From an uncultured beta proteobacterium (GTDB lineage: Bacteria; Pseudomonadota; Gammaproteobacteria; Burkholderiales; Burkholderiaceae_C), in assembly GCA_903822435.1 (NCBI GenBank), contig CAIJPE010000241.1, positions 24,327-88,326 of the forward strand: DNA of 64,000 nt. Direction: 5' to 3'. Under the pieces are notes generated by a model. The model did no database searches. It worked only from the letters and a program-made list of their open reading frames with translations, and was not told the DNA's origin. How positions within the stretch are numbered: the stretch's first letter is position 1; every line of letters begins with the position of its first letter. Shown piece after piece: positions 1 through 8,085 of this stretch. A program made the translations under genes and the position numbers.

Positions 1-2
1 CG

Positions 3-962
3 CGCCGCCTGGGCCTCTCAGGCGCCCGGGTACGGGTGCTGGCCGAGATCCAGCTGCAGAAGATCGTCGCGGCCATCGAAACCGAGAACCCGTCCTTCTG
101 CGTCATCGACTCCATCCAGACCGTCTACTCCGACGACCTGACCTCGGCGCCGGGCTCGGTGGCGCAGGTGCGCGAGTGTGCCGCGCAGCTCACGCGGCTG
201 GCCAAGACGCGCGGCTGCACCGTGGTGCTGGTGGGCCACGTCACCAAGGAAGGCGCCCTGGCCGGCCCGCGCGTGCTGGAGCACATCGTCGACACGGTGC
301 TGTACTTCGAGGGCGACACGCACTCCAGCTTCCGCCTGGTGCGCGCCATCAAGAACCGCTTCGGCGCCGTCAATGAGATCGGCGTGTTCGCCATGACCGA
401 GCGTGGCCTGAAGGGTGTGAGCAACCCGAGTGCGATCTTCCTGTCCACCCACGGCGAGCCGGTGCCGGGCTCGTGCGTGATGGTCACGCTGGAGGGCACT
501 CGGCCGCTGCTGGTGGAGATCCAGGCCCTGGTGGACGGCGGCGGAGGCAGCCCCAGGCGCCTGTCGGTGGGTCTGGACCGCGACCGCCTGGCCATGCTGC
601 TGGCCGTGCTGCACCGGCACGCAGGCGTGTCCTGCATGGACCAGGACGTGTTCGTCAATGCCGTGGGCGGCGTGCGCATCGGCGAGCCCGCGGCTGACCT
701 GGCCGTGCTGCTGGCCATCCAGGGCAGCCTGCGCGGGCGGGCCCTGCCGCGAGGCTTCTTCGCCTTTGGCGAGGTGGGGCTGGCCGGCGAGGTGCGGCCC
801 GCCCCGCGCGGCCAGGAACGGCTGCGCGAGGCGGCCAAGCTGGGCTTCAGCGTGGCCGTGGTGCCCAAGGGCAATGCGCCGAAGAAGGCCATCGAGGGCC
901 TGGCGGTGCACCCGGTGGAGCGGATCGAAGAGGCGATTCAGGTGGTGCGCGAGCTCGGCTAG
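3..962 (+). CDS. radA: DNA repair protein RadA, 3' part
   Basis: This is the C-terminal part (about 319 residues) of RadA, the RecA-like ATPase that helps process branched recombination intermediates. The frame is open from base 3, so the start, the zinc finger and Walker A lie outside the window. Visible are the RadA-specific KNRFG motif (IKNRFGAVNEIG, bases about 349-384) and the Lon-protease-like C-terminal domain (DVFVNAVGGVRIGEPAADLA, then the FGEVGLAGEVRP block). The nearest possible start codon inside the window, GTG at 36, is internal to the family sequence and should not be taken as the start. The next gene begins 145 bp later and looks independent. Confidence 0.96.
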   Translation, partial: RRLGLSGARVRVLAEIQLQKIVAAIETENPSFCVIDSIQTVYSDDLTSAPGSVAQVRECAAQLTRLAKTRGCTVVLVGHVTKEGALAGPRVLEHIVDTVLYFEGDTHSSFRLVRAIKNRFGAVNEIGVFAMTERGLKGVSNPSAIFLSTHGEPVPGSCVMVTLEGTRPLLVEIQALVDGGGGSPRRLSVGLDRDRLAMLLAVLHRHAGVSCMDQDVFVNAVGGVRIGEPAADLAVLLAIQGSLRGRALPRGFFAFGEVGLAGEVRPAPRGQERLREAAKLGFSVAVVPKGNAPKKAIEGLAVHPVERIEEAIQVVRELG

Positions 963-1107
963 TCGCTCGAATCGGCGGCTTGCACAAGCAGTCGTGCGCC
1001 CACGCACAAGTGCGGCCACGGCCCTTCTCCTACCCTCCGATGGTGCGGTGCAGCAAGGCGGGCGTGGTGTCAGCCGGCTCGCGTCGCTTCCACAGGAGCC
1101 TCGGACC

Positions 1108-2040
1108 ATGCAACACCTTACCTCCCCGGCCGGACGCCATCTCTGGCGTCGTGCCACGCCACTCTCACGCTGCAGCGCCGCTGGCGTCGCAGCCCTCGGC
1201 CTGTCGGCCCTTGCGCTGACGGCCACGACGGCCCATGCCGAGGCCGCCAAGCCACCGGCCGAGTGCGCCGCGCTGCAGGCCAAGTACCCTCAGTTCAAGG
1301 GCAAGTCGCTGGTCAACGCGATCAACCCGCACACCCCTGGCTACGAGACCATCGACCCCAAGGACCCTAACAAGTACATCGGCTTCGACATCGACCTGGG
1401 TGAGAGCATCGGCGCCTGCCTGGGCTTCAGCCTCAGCTACAAGCCGGTCACTTTCGCGGCGCTGCTGACCACGCTTCAGGCAGGCCAGGCCGACATCGTG
1501 ATCTCCGACATCTATGCGACCGAAGAGCGCGCCAAGGCGGCCGACTTCATCACCTATTCGAAGGTCTTCGATGGCGTGCTGGTGGCCAAGGGCAACCCGA
1601 AGAAGATCACCGGCATCAATCCCTCCATGTGCGGCACGGTGGCTGCCGAGAACACCGGCTATGTCGAAGTGCCGTTGATCCAGGCCCTGGCGCCCCAGTG
1701 CAAGGCGGCCGGAAAGCCTGAACCCGAGATCCAGCTCTACGACAACAACCAAAACTGCATCCAGGCCATCCTGGCCGGTCGCGCCGACACCTACGTCAAC
1801 GACGTCAACACGGTCGACAGCGCCGTCAAGGCCTATCCGGACAAGCTGGAGAAGGCGACCGCGGTCACGATTCCCTACTCCGTGGGTATCGCCGTGCCCA
1901 AGGGCAAGACCGACTTCCGCGACGCGGTCATGGCTGCACTCATCGCCCTGCAGAAGGCCGGCATCCATGCCGACCTGCTGAAGAAGAACGGCCTGCCGGT
2001 CGACAACCTCGAGGCCCCGAAGCTGCTCGTGGTCAAGTGA
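1108..2040 (+). CDS. Periplasmic binding protein of a polar amino-acid-type ABC importer
   Basis: A 310-residue solute-binding protein of family 3 (SBP_bac_3). Residues 1-44 form a long Sec signal peptide ending in TTAHA. The mature part shows family features such as YIGFDIDLGESIGACLG near the ligand site and the ADIVISDIYATEERAKAADF hinge segment. The ATG at 1108 is preceded by AGGAGCC, which sets the start; the frame is open further upstream inside radA but lacks a signal peptide there. The stop overlaps the ATG of the fused permease-ATPase by one base (TGATG). With the formamidase gene that follows, the substrate could be an amide, small amino acid or related compound; this is inference from position. 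Confidence 0.9.
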   Translation: MQHLTSPAGRHLWRRATPLSRCSAAGVAALGLSALALTATTAHAEAAKPPAECAALQAKYPQFKGKSLVNAINPHTPGYETIDPKDPNKYIGFDIDLGESIGACLGFSLSYKPVTFAALLTTLQAGQADIVISDIYATEERAKAADFITYSKVFDGVLVAKGNPKKITGINPSMCGTVAAENTGYVEVPLIQALAPQCKAAGKPEPEIQLYDNNQNCIQAILAGRADTYVNDVNTVDSAVKAYPDKLEKATAVTIPYSVGIAVPKGKTDFRDAVMAALIALQKAGIHADLLKKNGLPVDNLEAPKLLVVK

Positions 2041-3710
2041 TGGAGCTGTTCCTCCACTACCTCACGCTGCCCTACCTGGTTCAGGGCGTCGTCTTTACGC
2101 TTGCCGCCACCGGCATCGGGCTGGCGGGCGGGGTGGTGGTGGGACTGCTGCTGGCGGCCATGCAGTTGAGCCGATTCAAGCCGCTGGCAGCCTGCGCCCG
2201 CGGCTACGCGGTGATCTTCCGCGGCACCCCCCTGGTGCTGCAACTGGTCTTCGTCTACGACGCCTTGCCGCACATCGGCATCAGGCTGCCGGGGCTGCTC
2301 GCTGCCGGCGTGGCGCTGGCGGCCAACGAGGCCACCTTCATCGCCGAGATGTTCCGCGCCGGCGTGGTGGGGGTGGACCGTGGCCAGGTTCTCGCGGGCC
2401 AGGCGCTGGGCATGACGCCCCGCGTGCTGATGCAGCGCATCGTCGCGCCGCAGGCTTTGCGCTCGATGATTCCCGCGGCGGGCAACGAGGCGGTCAGCAC
2501 ACTGAAGAACTCCTCTCTCGCCTCGGTCATCGCGGTGCAGGAACTCACGCTTCGCAGCACGCAGCTCGCGTCATCGACCTTCGACTTCTTTTCGATCTTC
2601 TTCGCCTCGGGCTTGCTGTATCTGGTGCTGACCGGCGCCATCAGCATGGTGCAACTGGCGCTGGAAGCGCGCTTCGACCTGGATCGGCAGACGACGCTGC
2701 GCGGGCTGGCGCGATGGTTGCCGTGGCGCCGCGCCGCGCCGCCGGCCGCGGCCGCCGTCGTGCCCGTAGCCGTGGCCGCAGAGGCCACGGCGCCTGAAGC
2801 TGATCAGATAGTGCCGCTCGTGTCGGCATCACCCGCTTTGCAGGCGGCCAGCCGCGCGGCCCGGGCCGCGCGGCTGGCGCAAGCGGCTGTCGCCCTGCGC
2901 ATCAATGGTGTGTCCAAGGCCTATGGCCCTCATCCGGTGCTCCAGGACTTGAGCCTCACGGTCCAGGCCGGCGAGGTGGTTGCGCTGCTCGGCCCGAGCG
3001 GCTCGGGCAAGAGCACGCTGTTGCGTTGCATCAACCACCTCGAGAGCTGGGACGCCGGGCAGGTCCATGTGGGCGGCCACCGCCTGGGCTACCGCCCTGA
3101 TGGCCAACTGATGACCCCCCGCGATCTGGCCCGCGAGCGCGGACGCCTGGGCGTGGGCATGCTGTTCCAGCAGTTCAATCTGTTCGCCCACCTCAGCGCG
3201 CGCGAGAATGTGGCAGGCCCACTGCGCTGGGTGCACGGCTGGTCGGCCAAGGATGCCGACCTGCGGGCGCTGGAGCTGCTCGGCCGGGTCGGCCTGGCTC
3301 ATCGGGTCGACGCCTTGCCGCGACACCTGTCCGGAGGCCAGCAGCAGCGCGTGGCCATCGCCAGGGCACTGGCGCCAGGGCCCAGCGTGCTGCTCCTGGA
3401 CGAGCCCACTTCGGCACTCGACCCCGAGCTGGTCAACGAGGTACTGGATGTGATCCGGCGCCTGGCAGTCGAGGAAGGCTTGACGATGGTCATCTCGACC
3501 CACCAACTGCGCTTTGCCGCCGAGGTGGCCGATCGCGTGGTCTTTCTGTCCGGAGGACGCATCGTCGAAAGCGGGCCGGCGCTGGAAGTCCTGCAGCACC
3601 CGCAGCACCGTGAGACCGCCCGCTTCCTGCGCGTGATGTCGGCCGACGTGTTGCCGACCCCTTCGACCCCCGCGGCCGTGCAAGCCCCGCCTGCCAAGGA
3701 CTCAAGATGA
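2040..3710 (+). CDS. Fused ABC permease and ATPase, polar amino-acid type
   Basis: One 556-residue polypeptide combines both membrane and motor parts of the importer. Residues 1-217 are a HisM/GlnP-type permease with the FRGTPLVLQL segment (60-69) and the NEAVSTLKNSSLAS loop. Residues 218-285 are a hydrophilic Ala/Pro-rich linker. Residues 287-530 are an ABC ATPase with Walker A GPSGSGKST (318-326), Q-loop FQQFN, signature LSGGQQQR (430-437), Walker B LLLDEP (451-456) and H-loop STHQ. Normally these are two genes. The ATG at 2040 overlaps the upstream stop, and the 3' end overlaps the formamidase start by four bases (ATGA), so the three genes are probably translationally coupled. Confidence 0.92.
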   Translation: MELFLHYLTLPYLVQGVVFTLAATGIGLAGGVVVGLLLAAMQLSRFKPLAACARGYAVIFRGTPLVLQLVFVYDALPHIGIRLPGLLAAGVALAANEATFIAEMFRAGVVGVDRGQVLAGQALGMTPRVLMQRIVAPQALRSMIPAAGNEAVSTLKNSSLASVIAVQELTLRSTQLASSTFDFFSIFFASGLLYLVLTGAISMVQLALEARFDLDRQTTLRGLARWLPWRRAAPPAAAAVVPVAVAAEATAPEADQIVPLVSASPALQAASRAARAARLAQAAVALRINGVSKAYGPHPVLQDLSLTVQAGEVVALLGPSGSGKSTLLRCINHLESWDAGQVHVGGHRLGYRPDGQLMTPRDLARERGRLGVGMLFQQFNLFAHLSARENVAGPLRWVHGWSAKDADLRALELLGRVGLAHRVDALPRHLSGGQQQRVAIARALAPGPSVLLLDEPTSALDPELVNEVLDVIRRLAVEEGLTMVISTHQLRFAAEVADRVVFLSGGRIVESGPALEVLQHPQHRETARFLRVMSADVLPTPSTPAAVQAPPAKDSR

Positions 3711-4948
3711 AGCACCACACCCTGCCCGTTTCCGCCAAGACCGTTCATTGGGGCTACTTCAGCAAAGCCGTCGCGCCGTCGGTCGTCGTCAGTTCCGGCG
3801 ACCGCGTCACCATCGAGACGCTCACCCACCATGCCAACGACGATCACGAACGCATGGTCGCCGGCGACCCTGGTGCCGAGTCGGTGTTCGCATGGACGCG
3901 CGAACACAAGGGCGTGTCGCGGCGCGGCGCCGGCGCCGTGACCGGGCCTTTCAAGCTCGGCGAAGGCGAAGGCCTCGGCGTGCATTTGTTGACCGGCCCG
4001 GTGGTCGTCGAAGGGGCCGAGCCCGGCGACGTGCTGGAGGTGCGCATCCTGGACGTGCGCCCTCGGCCCAGTTGCAACCATTGCTACGCGGGCCGCTGCT
4101 TCGGCTCCAACGCTGCCGCATCCTGGGGCTTCCACTACCGCGATCTGATCGAGGAGCCCAAGCCCCGCGAGGTGGTGACGATCTTCGAACTCGACACCTC
4201 GGGCGAGCCTTTTGCACGGGCGGTCTACAACTACGTGTGGACACCGCAGACCGACCCCGATGGCGTGGTGCACGCCACGATCGACTACCCCGGTGTGCGT
4301 GTCGACCACACGTTGGTGAAGCGGCGGGAGGACATCCTGCGCAACGTCAAGGTGCCGGCCCGCCTGCACTTCGGCACGATGGGTCTCGCGCCATCGGAGT
4401 CCGACTTCGTCAGCTCCATCCCGCCCAGCTACACCGGCGGCAACATCGACGATTGGCGCATCGGCAAAGGCGCGCGAATGTACTACCCCGTGGCCGTGCC
4501 CGGCGCGTTCTTCTCGGTCGGTGATCCGCATGCCGCCCAGGGCGACAGCGAACTCGGCGGCACGGCCATCGAGACCTCGCTGACGGGCGACTTCGAGTTC
4601 ATCCTGCACAAGCAGTCCGAGCTCGGCGGTACCCTTCTCGAAGGCCTGGACCACCCGTTGCTGGAGACCGACTCGCAATGGTCGGTCTACGGTTTCACAT
4701 ACCCCAATTACCTGGCAGCCCTGGGGCCCGACGCACAGACGCTCATCGCCGCCAAGTCAGCGCTCGACCCGGCCATGCGCGATGCCTTTCGCAAGCTGCG
4801 CCGGTTCCTCATGACGGTGCACCGCCTCAGCGAGGACGAGGCCATCGCGTTGTTGTCGGTCGCCGCGGATTTCGGCGTGACACAGGTGGTGGACGCGAAC
4901 TGGGGCGTCCATGGTTCGATCCGAAAGAGCGTGTTCACGAACCCTTGA
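3707..4948 (+). CDS. Acetamidase/formamidase family enzyme
   Basis: A 413-residue member of the FmdA/AmdA family, which hydrolyses formamide or short amides to ammonia and the acid. Conserved blocks include DDHERM, WTREHK, FGSNAAA, ATIDYPG, PPSYTGGNIDDW and GDPHAAQGDSELGGTAIE. No signal peptide is seen, so it is expected in the cytoplasm. It is the last gene of the importer operon (four-base overlap upstream), so the imported substrate may be its amide. Its 3' end overlaps by 14 bases the 3' end of the opposite-strand AraC-formamidase fusion, whose enzyme half is a close paralogue. The true substrate cannot be read from sequence. Confidence 0.93.
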   Translation: MKHHTLPVSAKTVHWGYFSKAVAPSVVVSSGDRVTIETLTHHANDDHERMVAGDPGAESVFAWTREHKGVSRRGAGAVTGPFKLGEGEGLGVHLLTGPVVVEGAEPGDVLEVRILDVRPRPSCNHCYAGRCFGSNAAASWGFHYRDLIEEPKPREVVTIFELDTSGEPFARAVYNYVWTPQTDPDGVVHATIDYPGVRVDHTLVKRREDILRNVKVPARLHFGTMGLAPSESDFVSSIPPSYTGGNIDDWRIGKGARMYYPVAVPGAFFSVGDPHAAQGDSELGGTAIETSLTGDFEFILHKQSELGGTLLEGLDHPLLETDSQWSVYGFTYPNYLAALGPDAQTLIAAKSALDPAMRDAFRKLRRFLMTVHRLSEDEAIALLSVAADFGVTQVVDANWGVHGSIRKSVFTNP

Positions 4949-7340
4949 CCGCCGCGCTGCCCCGCGGTGCCGCCCGGCCGGCAAACAAGGACTTGCGGAT
5001 GACCGCGTGCACGCCCCAGTTGCCGTCCACCACCTGTGTCACACCAAAGTCGACGGCCACTGAAATCAGCGAAATGGCCTCGTCCTCGGTCAAGCCGATG
5101 GCGGTCATCAGGAAGCGCCGCGTCTTTCGGAAGGCATCGCGCATGGCCGGATCGAGCGACGACTTCTCGTAGATCGCGCTGCGCGCCTTCGCGCCGAATT
5201 CCTTCAGGTAGTCGGGGTGGCTGAAGCCGTGGATCACCCACTCGTCAGCGGTCTCGACCAAGGGGTAGTCAATGTCGGCGAAGGGTTCGTCGGTCAGATC
5301 CTTCGCCTTGTGAAGGACGATCTGGAAGACGCCCGTCAACGAGCACTCGATGGCGGTGCCGCACAGTTCGCTATCGCCCTGGGATGCATGCGGGTCGCCC
5401 ACCGAGAGCAGCGCGCCGTCGACCCCCACGCGCAGGTACAGGGTGGCGCCTTTGGCGATGCGCCAGTTGTCCAGGTTGCCGCCAAAGCACGAGGGCGGTA
5501 CGGAGTCGACGAGGCCGGTCTCGGCCGGTGCCACCGCGATCACGCCGAAGTGCGGGCGCACCGGGATGCTCACGCCCTGGAGCACGTCGTGGTTCTCGAC
5601 GATCGACGCGCGATCGACCGGGATGCCCGGGTAGTCGATGGTCGGGTGCAGCACGCCATTCGGGTCGCGCTGCGGCGTCCAGCGAAAGTTGTACACGGCC
5701 TGGGCGCAGGCATGGCCCTGGCTGCAGTCGACTTCGTAGATGGTCACCACCTCGCGCTGCTTGGGCTCCTCGATCAGGTCGTCGTAGTGGAACCCCCACC
5801 AGGCGGCAGCGTTGCTGCCGAAGGCCCGACCCTCGTACTTGGCGCTGGCCGCCAGCCGCGGTGCCATGTCGAGGATGCGCACCTCCAGCACGTCGCCGGG
5901 CTGCGCATCGTTGACGTAGATGGGCCCGGTGCAGATGTGCACGCCGAAGCCTTCGCCGCTGCCGCGGCCGTAGATCGAGGCATCGGTGGGACCGGCGCCC
6001 CGCCGGTCCACGGCCTTGTGCTCGCGCGTCCAGTGAAACACGCTTTCGGCCCCGGAGTCGCCCTTGATCATGCGTTCATGGTCATCGTAGGCATGTTGGG
6101 TCAAGGTCTCGATCGTCACGATGTCGCCGGAGGCAATGGACAGCACGGGCGGAATCGAGCGGCCGAAGTAGCCCCAGTGAACGGTCTGCGCGGTGGCGGG
6201 CAGGTGGTGGTGGTGACCGGCTGCTGCGCCGTTGCCGCAGGGCGTGGCGGGCGGTGCCTGGGCGGCCGTGACGGTGGGGCTGTCGGGCACGGCGTGCGCA
6301 TCGAGGGTTGCGGTGAAGGCCACCGGGTCCTGGGCCGGGGTCTCGAAGTAGCCCGACGGCCAGCCGCGCCGGATGCGCTTGCGCAGGGATTGCTGGCTGA
6401 CCTCGTTGGCCTGCTGCCGGTATTGGCGCGGCGACATGCTGTAGCGGTCGCGGAAGCAGTGGCTGAAGTGCGCGGGGTCGTTGAACCCCCAGCGGTAGCA
6501 GATGTCCGAGATCGACAGGTGCCCGTACTGGCGGTTCGCCAGGTCGGCGCGGCACCGCTCCAGGCGGCGCTGGCGCACGTAGGTGGTGAAGGTCTGGCCA
6601 AGTCCCTCGAAGAGCTTCTGTACCAGGCGTTCGGAGACCCGTCCGTGGGCTGCGACAGCGGCCAGGGACAGTGCGGCGTCGCTCAGGTTGGCGTCGATGT
6701 AGAGACACAGTCGGCTCACCGTGGCAGCTTGCGTGCTGCTGATGGCTGGCGAGGCCGGACCCTGTCGAGCGGCCAGGCTCGTCGCAATGAACTCCGACAG
6801 CGCGGACTCGACCGGCGCGATGTCATCGTCGTCCAGCGTGTCGAAGGCGTCCGCCAAGGCGGTGAGCGTCCCCGCGAACATGCGACCCAGTCCCGCTCGG
6901 CCCGACAGGTGCCCCAAGGTGGAGGCTGGGCTACCGGGCAGCCGGGCTTTCAGGCTGCTGAGGGGCATCGACACCATGAATTGGCGAAAGCGGGAGCGGA
7001 AGTCCAGACCGGCCTGCGCCCTGGCCGGCCCGAAGACGATGTCGCCCGGGGCCAGTTCGATGCGCTGCCGACCATCGTGCAGGGACGCGTCTCCGCCCAG
7101 ATGAAGGGCCAGCCAGACGCCATCGGCTTCGGTGCCCAGCCGCTGGATGGTCTGCGGCGACGAGTGGATGTGCGCCATGCCGACCCCGCGCCCCGTGCGG
7201 CCGGCGGTCAGGGTGCCGAAGAGGGGCGCCGCTTCCCGCGCCATTTCGGGTCGAAGGCAGTGCACCTGCAGGACATCGCGCCATGCGTGGGGCCGCTGGT
7301 GCACCGGATAGGAGTCGGTCGAGAACTGAACGCAGTGCAC
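4935..7340 (-). CDS. AraC-type regulator fused to acetamidase/formamidase
   Basis: One uninterrupted frame encodes about 801 residues. Residues 1-170 resemble the N-terminal ligand domain of AraC regulators (VQFSTDSYPVHQRPHAWRDV), 208-310 are a double-HTH AraC DNA-binding domain ending SMSPRQYRQQ, about 311-376 are a linker with a four-His run, and 377-787 are a complete acetamidase/formamidase with the same DDHERM, HWTREHK, FGSNAAA, TIDYPG and GDPHASQGDSE blocks as the stand-alone paralogue. GTG at 7340 is chosen because AGGAAGG lies seven bases before it and the AraC domain begins there; an in-frame GTG at 7424 would add 28 residues. A regulator physically joined to an intact enzyme is unusual. 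It may sense the substrate or product, but that is inference. Confidence 0.9.
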   Translation of the reverse strand: MHCVQFSTDSYPVHQRPHAWRDVLQVHCLRPEMAREAAPLFGTLTAGRTGRGVGMAHIHSSPQTIQRLGTEADGVWLALHLGGDASLHDGRQRIELAPGDIVFGPARAQAGLDFRSRFRQFMVSMPLSSLKARLPGSPASTLGHLSGRAGLGRMFAGTLTALADAFDTLDDDDIAPVESALSEFIATSLAARQGPASPAISSTQAATVSRLCLYIDANLSDAALSLAAVAAHGRVSERLVQKLFEGLGQTFTTYVRQRRLERCRADLANRQYGHLSISDICYRWGFNDPAHFSHCFRDRYSMSPRQYRQQANEVSQQSLRKRIRRGWPSGYFETPAQDPVAFTATLDAHAVPDSPTVTAAQAPPATPCGNGAAAGHHHHLPATAQTVHWGYFGRSIPPVLSIASGDIVTIETLTQHAYDDHERMIKGDSGAESVFHWTREHKAVDRRGAGPTDASIYGRGSGEGFGVHICTGPIYVNDAQPGDVLEVRILDMAPRLAASAKYEGRAFGSNAAAWWGFHYDDLIEEPKQREVVTIYEVDCSQGHACAQAVYNFRWTPQRDPNGVLHPTIDYPGIPVDRASIVENHDVLQGVSIPVRPHFGVIAVAPAETGLVDSVPPSCFGGNLDNWRIAKGATLYLRVGVDGALLSVGDPHASQGDSELCGTAIECSLTGVFQIVLHKAKDLTDEPFADIDYPLVETADEWVIHGFSHPDYLKEFGAKARSAIYEKSSLDPAMRDAFRKTRRFLMTAIGLTEDEAISLISVAVDFGVTQVVDGNWGVHAVIRKSLFAGRAAPRGSAAVKGS

Positions 7341-7347
7341 GGCGGTG

Positions 7348-7354
7348 CCTTCCT
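7348..7354 (-). promoter_or_regulatory. Ribosome binding site deciding the AraC-formamidase start
   Basis: AGGAAGG on the minus strand, seven bases before the GTG at 7340. It supports the shorter start over the GTG at 7424. Confidence 0.6.
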
Positions 7355-7446
7355 GGTGTTTGTCCAGGATGGGCAAGACACGTGCCACTCCTCGCGTGGG
7401 GAGGAGGCCCGCGCGGCGCGGCACCGGCTGATGGCATGGACGATCG

Positions 7447-8085
7447 CTACAGGCTTGTCAGGGCCAAGCCTCCCGTGACGGTGGCCGCAATCCCCAGGAC
7501 GGCCAGCCCCACGGTGCGCCGCCGGTGCGTCATCAGCCACAGGCCCACCCCACTGAGCGACAGCGCGATCAGGCAGCCTGCCAGCGTATCCACCAGCAGG
7601 ATCCAGGGCACCGTCATCCCTGTGCCCTTGTGCAGGTTGGTGAGGGTCGCCAGCACGCCGTTGTCGAGCGTGCGCACGCTGACCGAGCGCATGCCCGCCC
7701 AGGTCTCGGCCTGAACGCCATGCCGCGGCCCGCCGAAGGTGACCGTCCAATGCTCGGGTTGCATGAGGGGTGCCGTCCCGCCTGCATCGTCCTTCTCGGC
7801 CCAGGGTACCGGCCGCGCCGCTTCCACCTTCACCGCGGTGGCTGGCCCATCCAGTTTGAGCGTGCCCTGCAGCCACAAGGCCAGGGCCTGGGCACTGGCC
7901 GGTGCCGGCTCGGGCAGGGCGATCTGCGCGTTGCTGCGCCGCTGGGCCATGGACGGCAGCTTGAGCACCGCCCGGTGGTTCAGCCAGATACCGCTGAAGC
8001 CGAACAACAGCCCGAGCACCGCTCCCCAAAGGCCCAGCCAGCCGTGCGTCCTGCGCAGCCAAAGCACGGCCTTCGGGTTGGCCAT
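7447..8085 (-). CDS. PepSY-associated transmembrane protein
   Basis: A 212-residue inner-membrane protein of the PepSY_TM type. Residues about 8-32 (RTHGWLGLWGAVLGLLFGFSG) form the first membrane helix; a periplasmic region with a PepSY-like WTVTFGGPRHG strand follows; two hydrophobic segments near 160-185 and 192-210 end the protein. Such proteins often accompany TonB siderophore receptors and are thought to help iron release at the inner membrane. The ATG overlaps the TonB receptor stop by one base (TGATG), so the two are cotranscribed. No metal-binding motif shows the substrate. Confidence 0.82.
   Translation of the reverse strand: MANPKAVLWLRRTHGWLGLWGAVLGLLFGFSGIWLNHRAVLKLPSMAQRRSNAQIALPEPAPASAQALALWLQGTLKLDGPATAVKVEAARPVPWAEKDDAGGTAPLMQPEHWTVTFGGPRHGVQAETWAGMRSVSVRTLDNGVLATLTNLHKGTGMTVPWILLVDTLAGCLIALSLSGVGLWLMTHRRRTVGLAVLGIAATVTGGLALTSL

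Noticed and set aside
963-1107. Regulatory structure between radA and the importer operon
   Set aside because: Some short GTGC repeats are present but no convincing terminator, promoter or palindrome.
5217-7478. 753-codon open frame on the plus strand
   Set aside because: It lies antisense to the AraC-formamidase gene, has no recognisable domain and is a product of high GC content.
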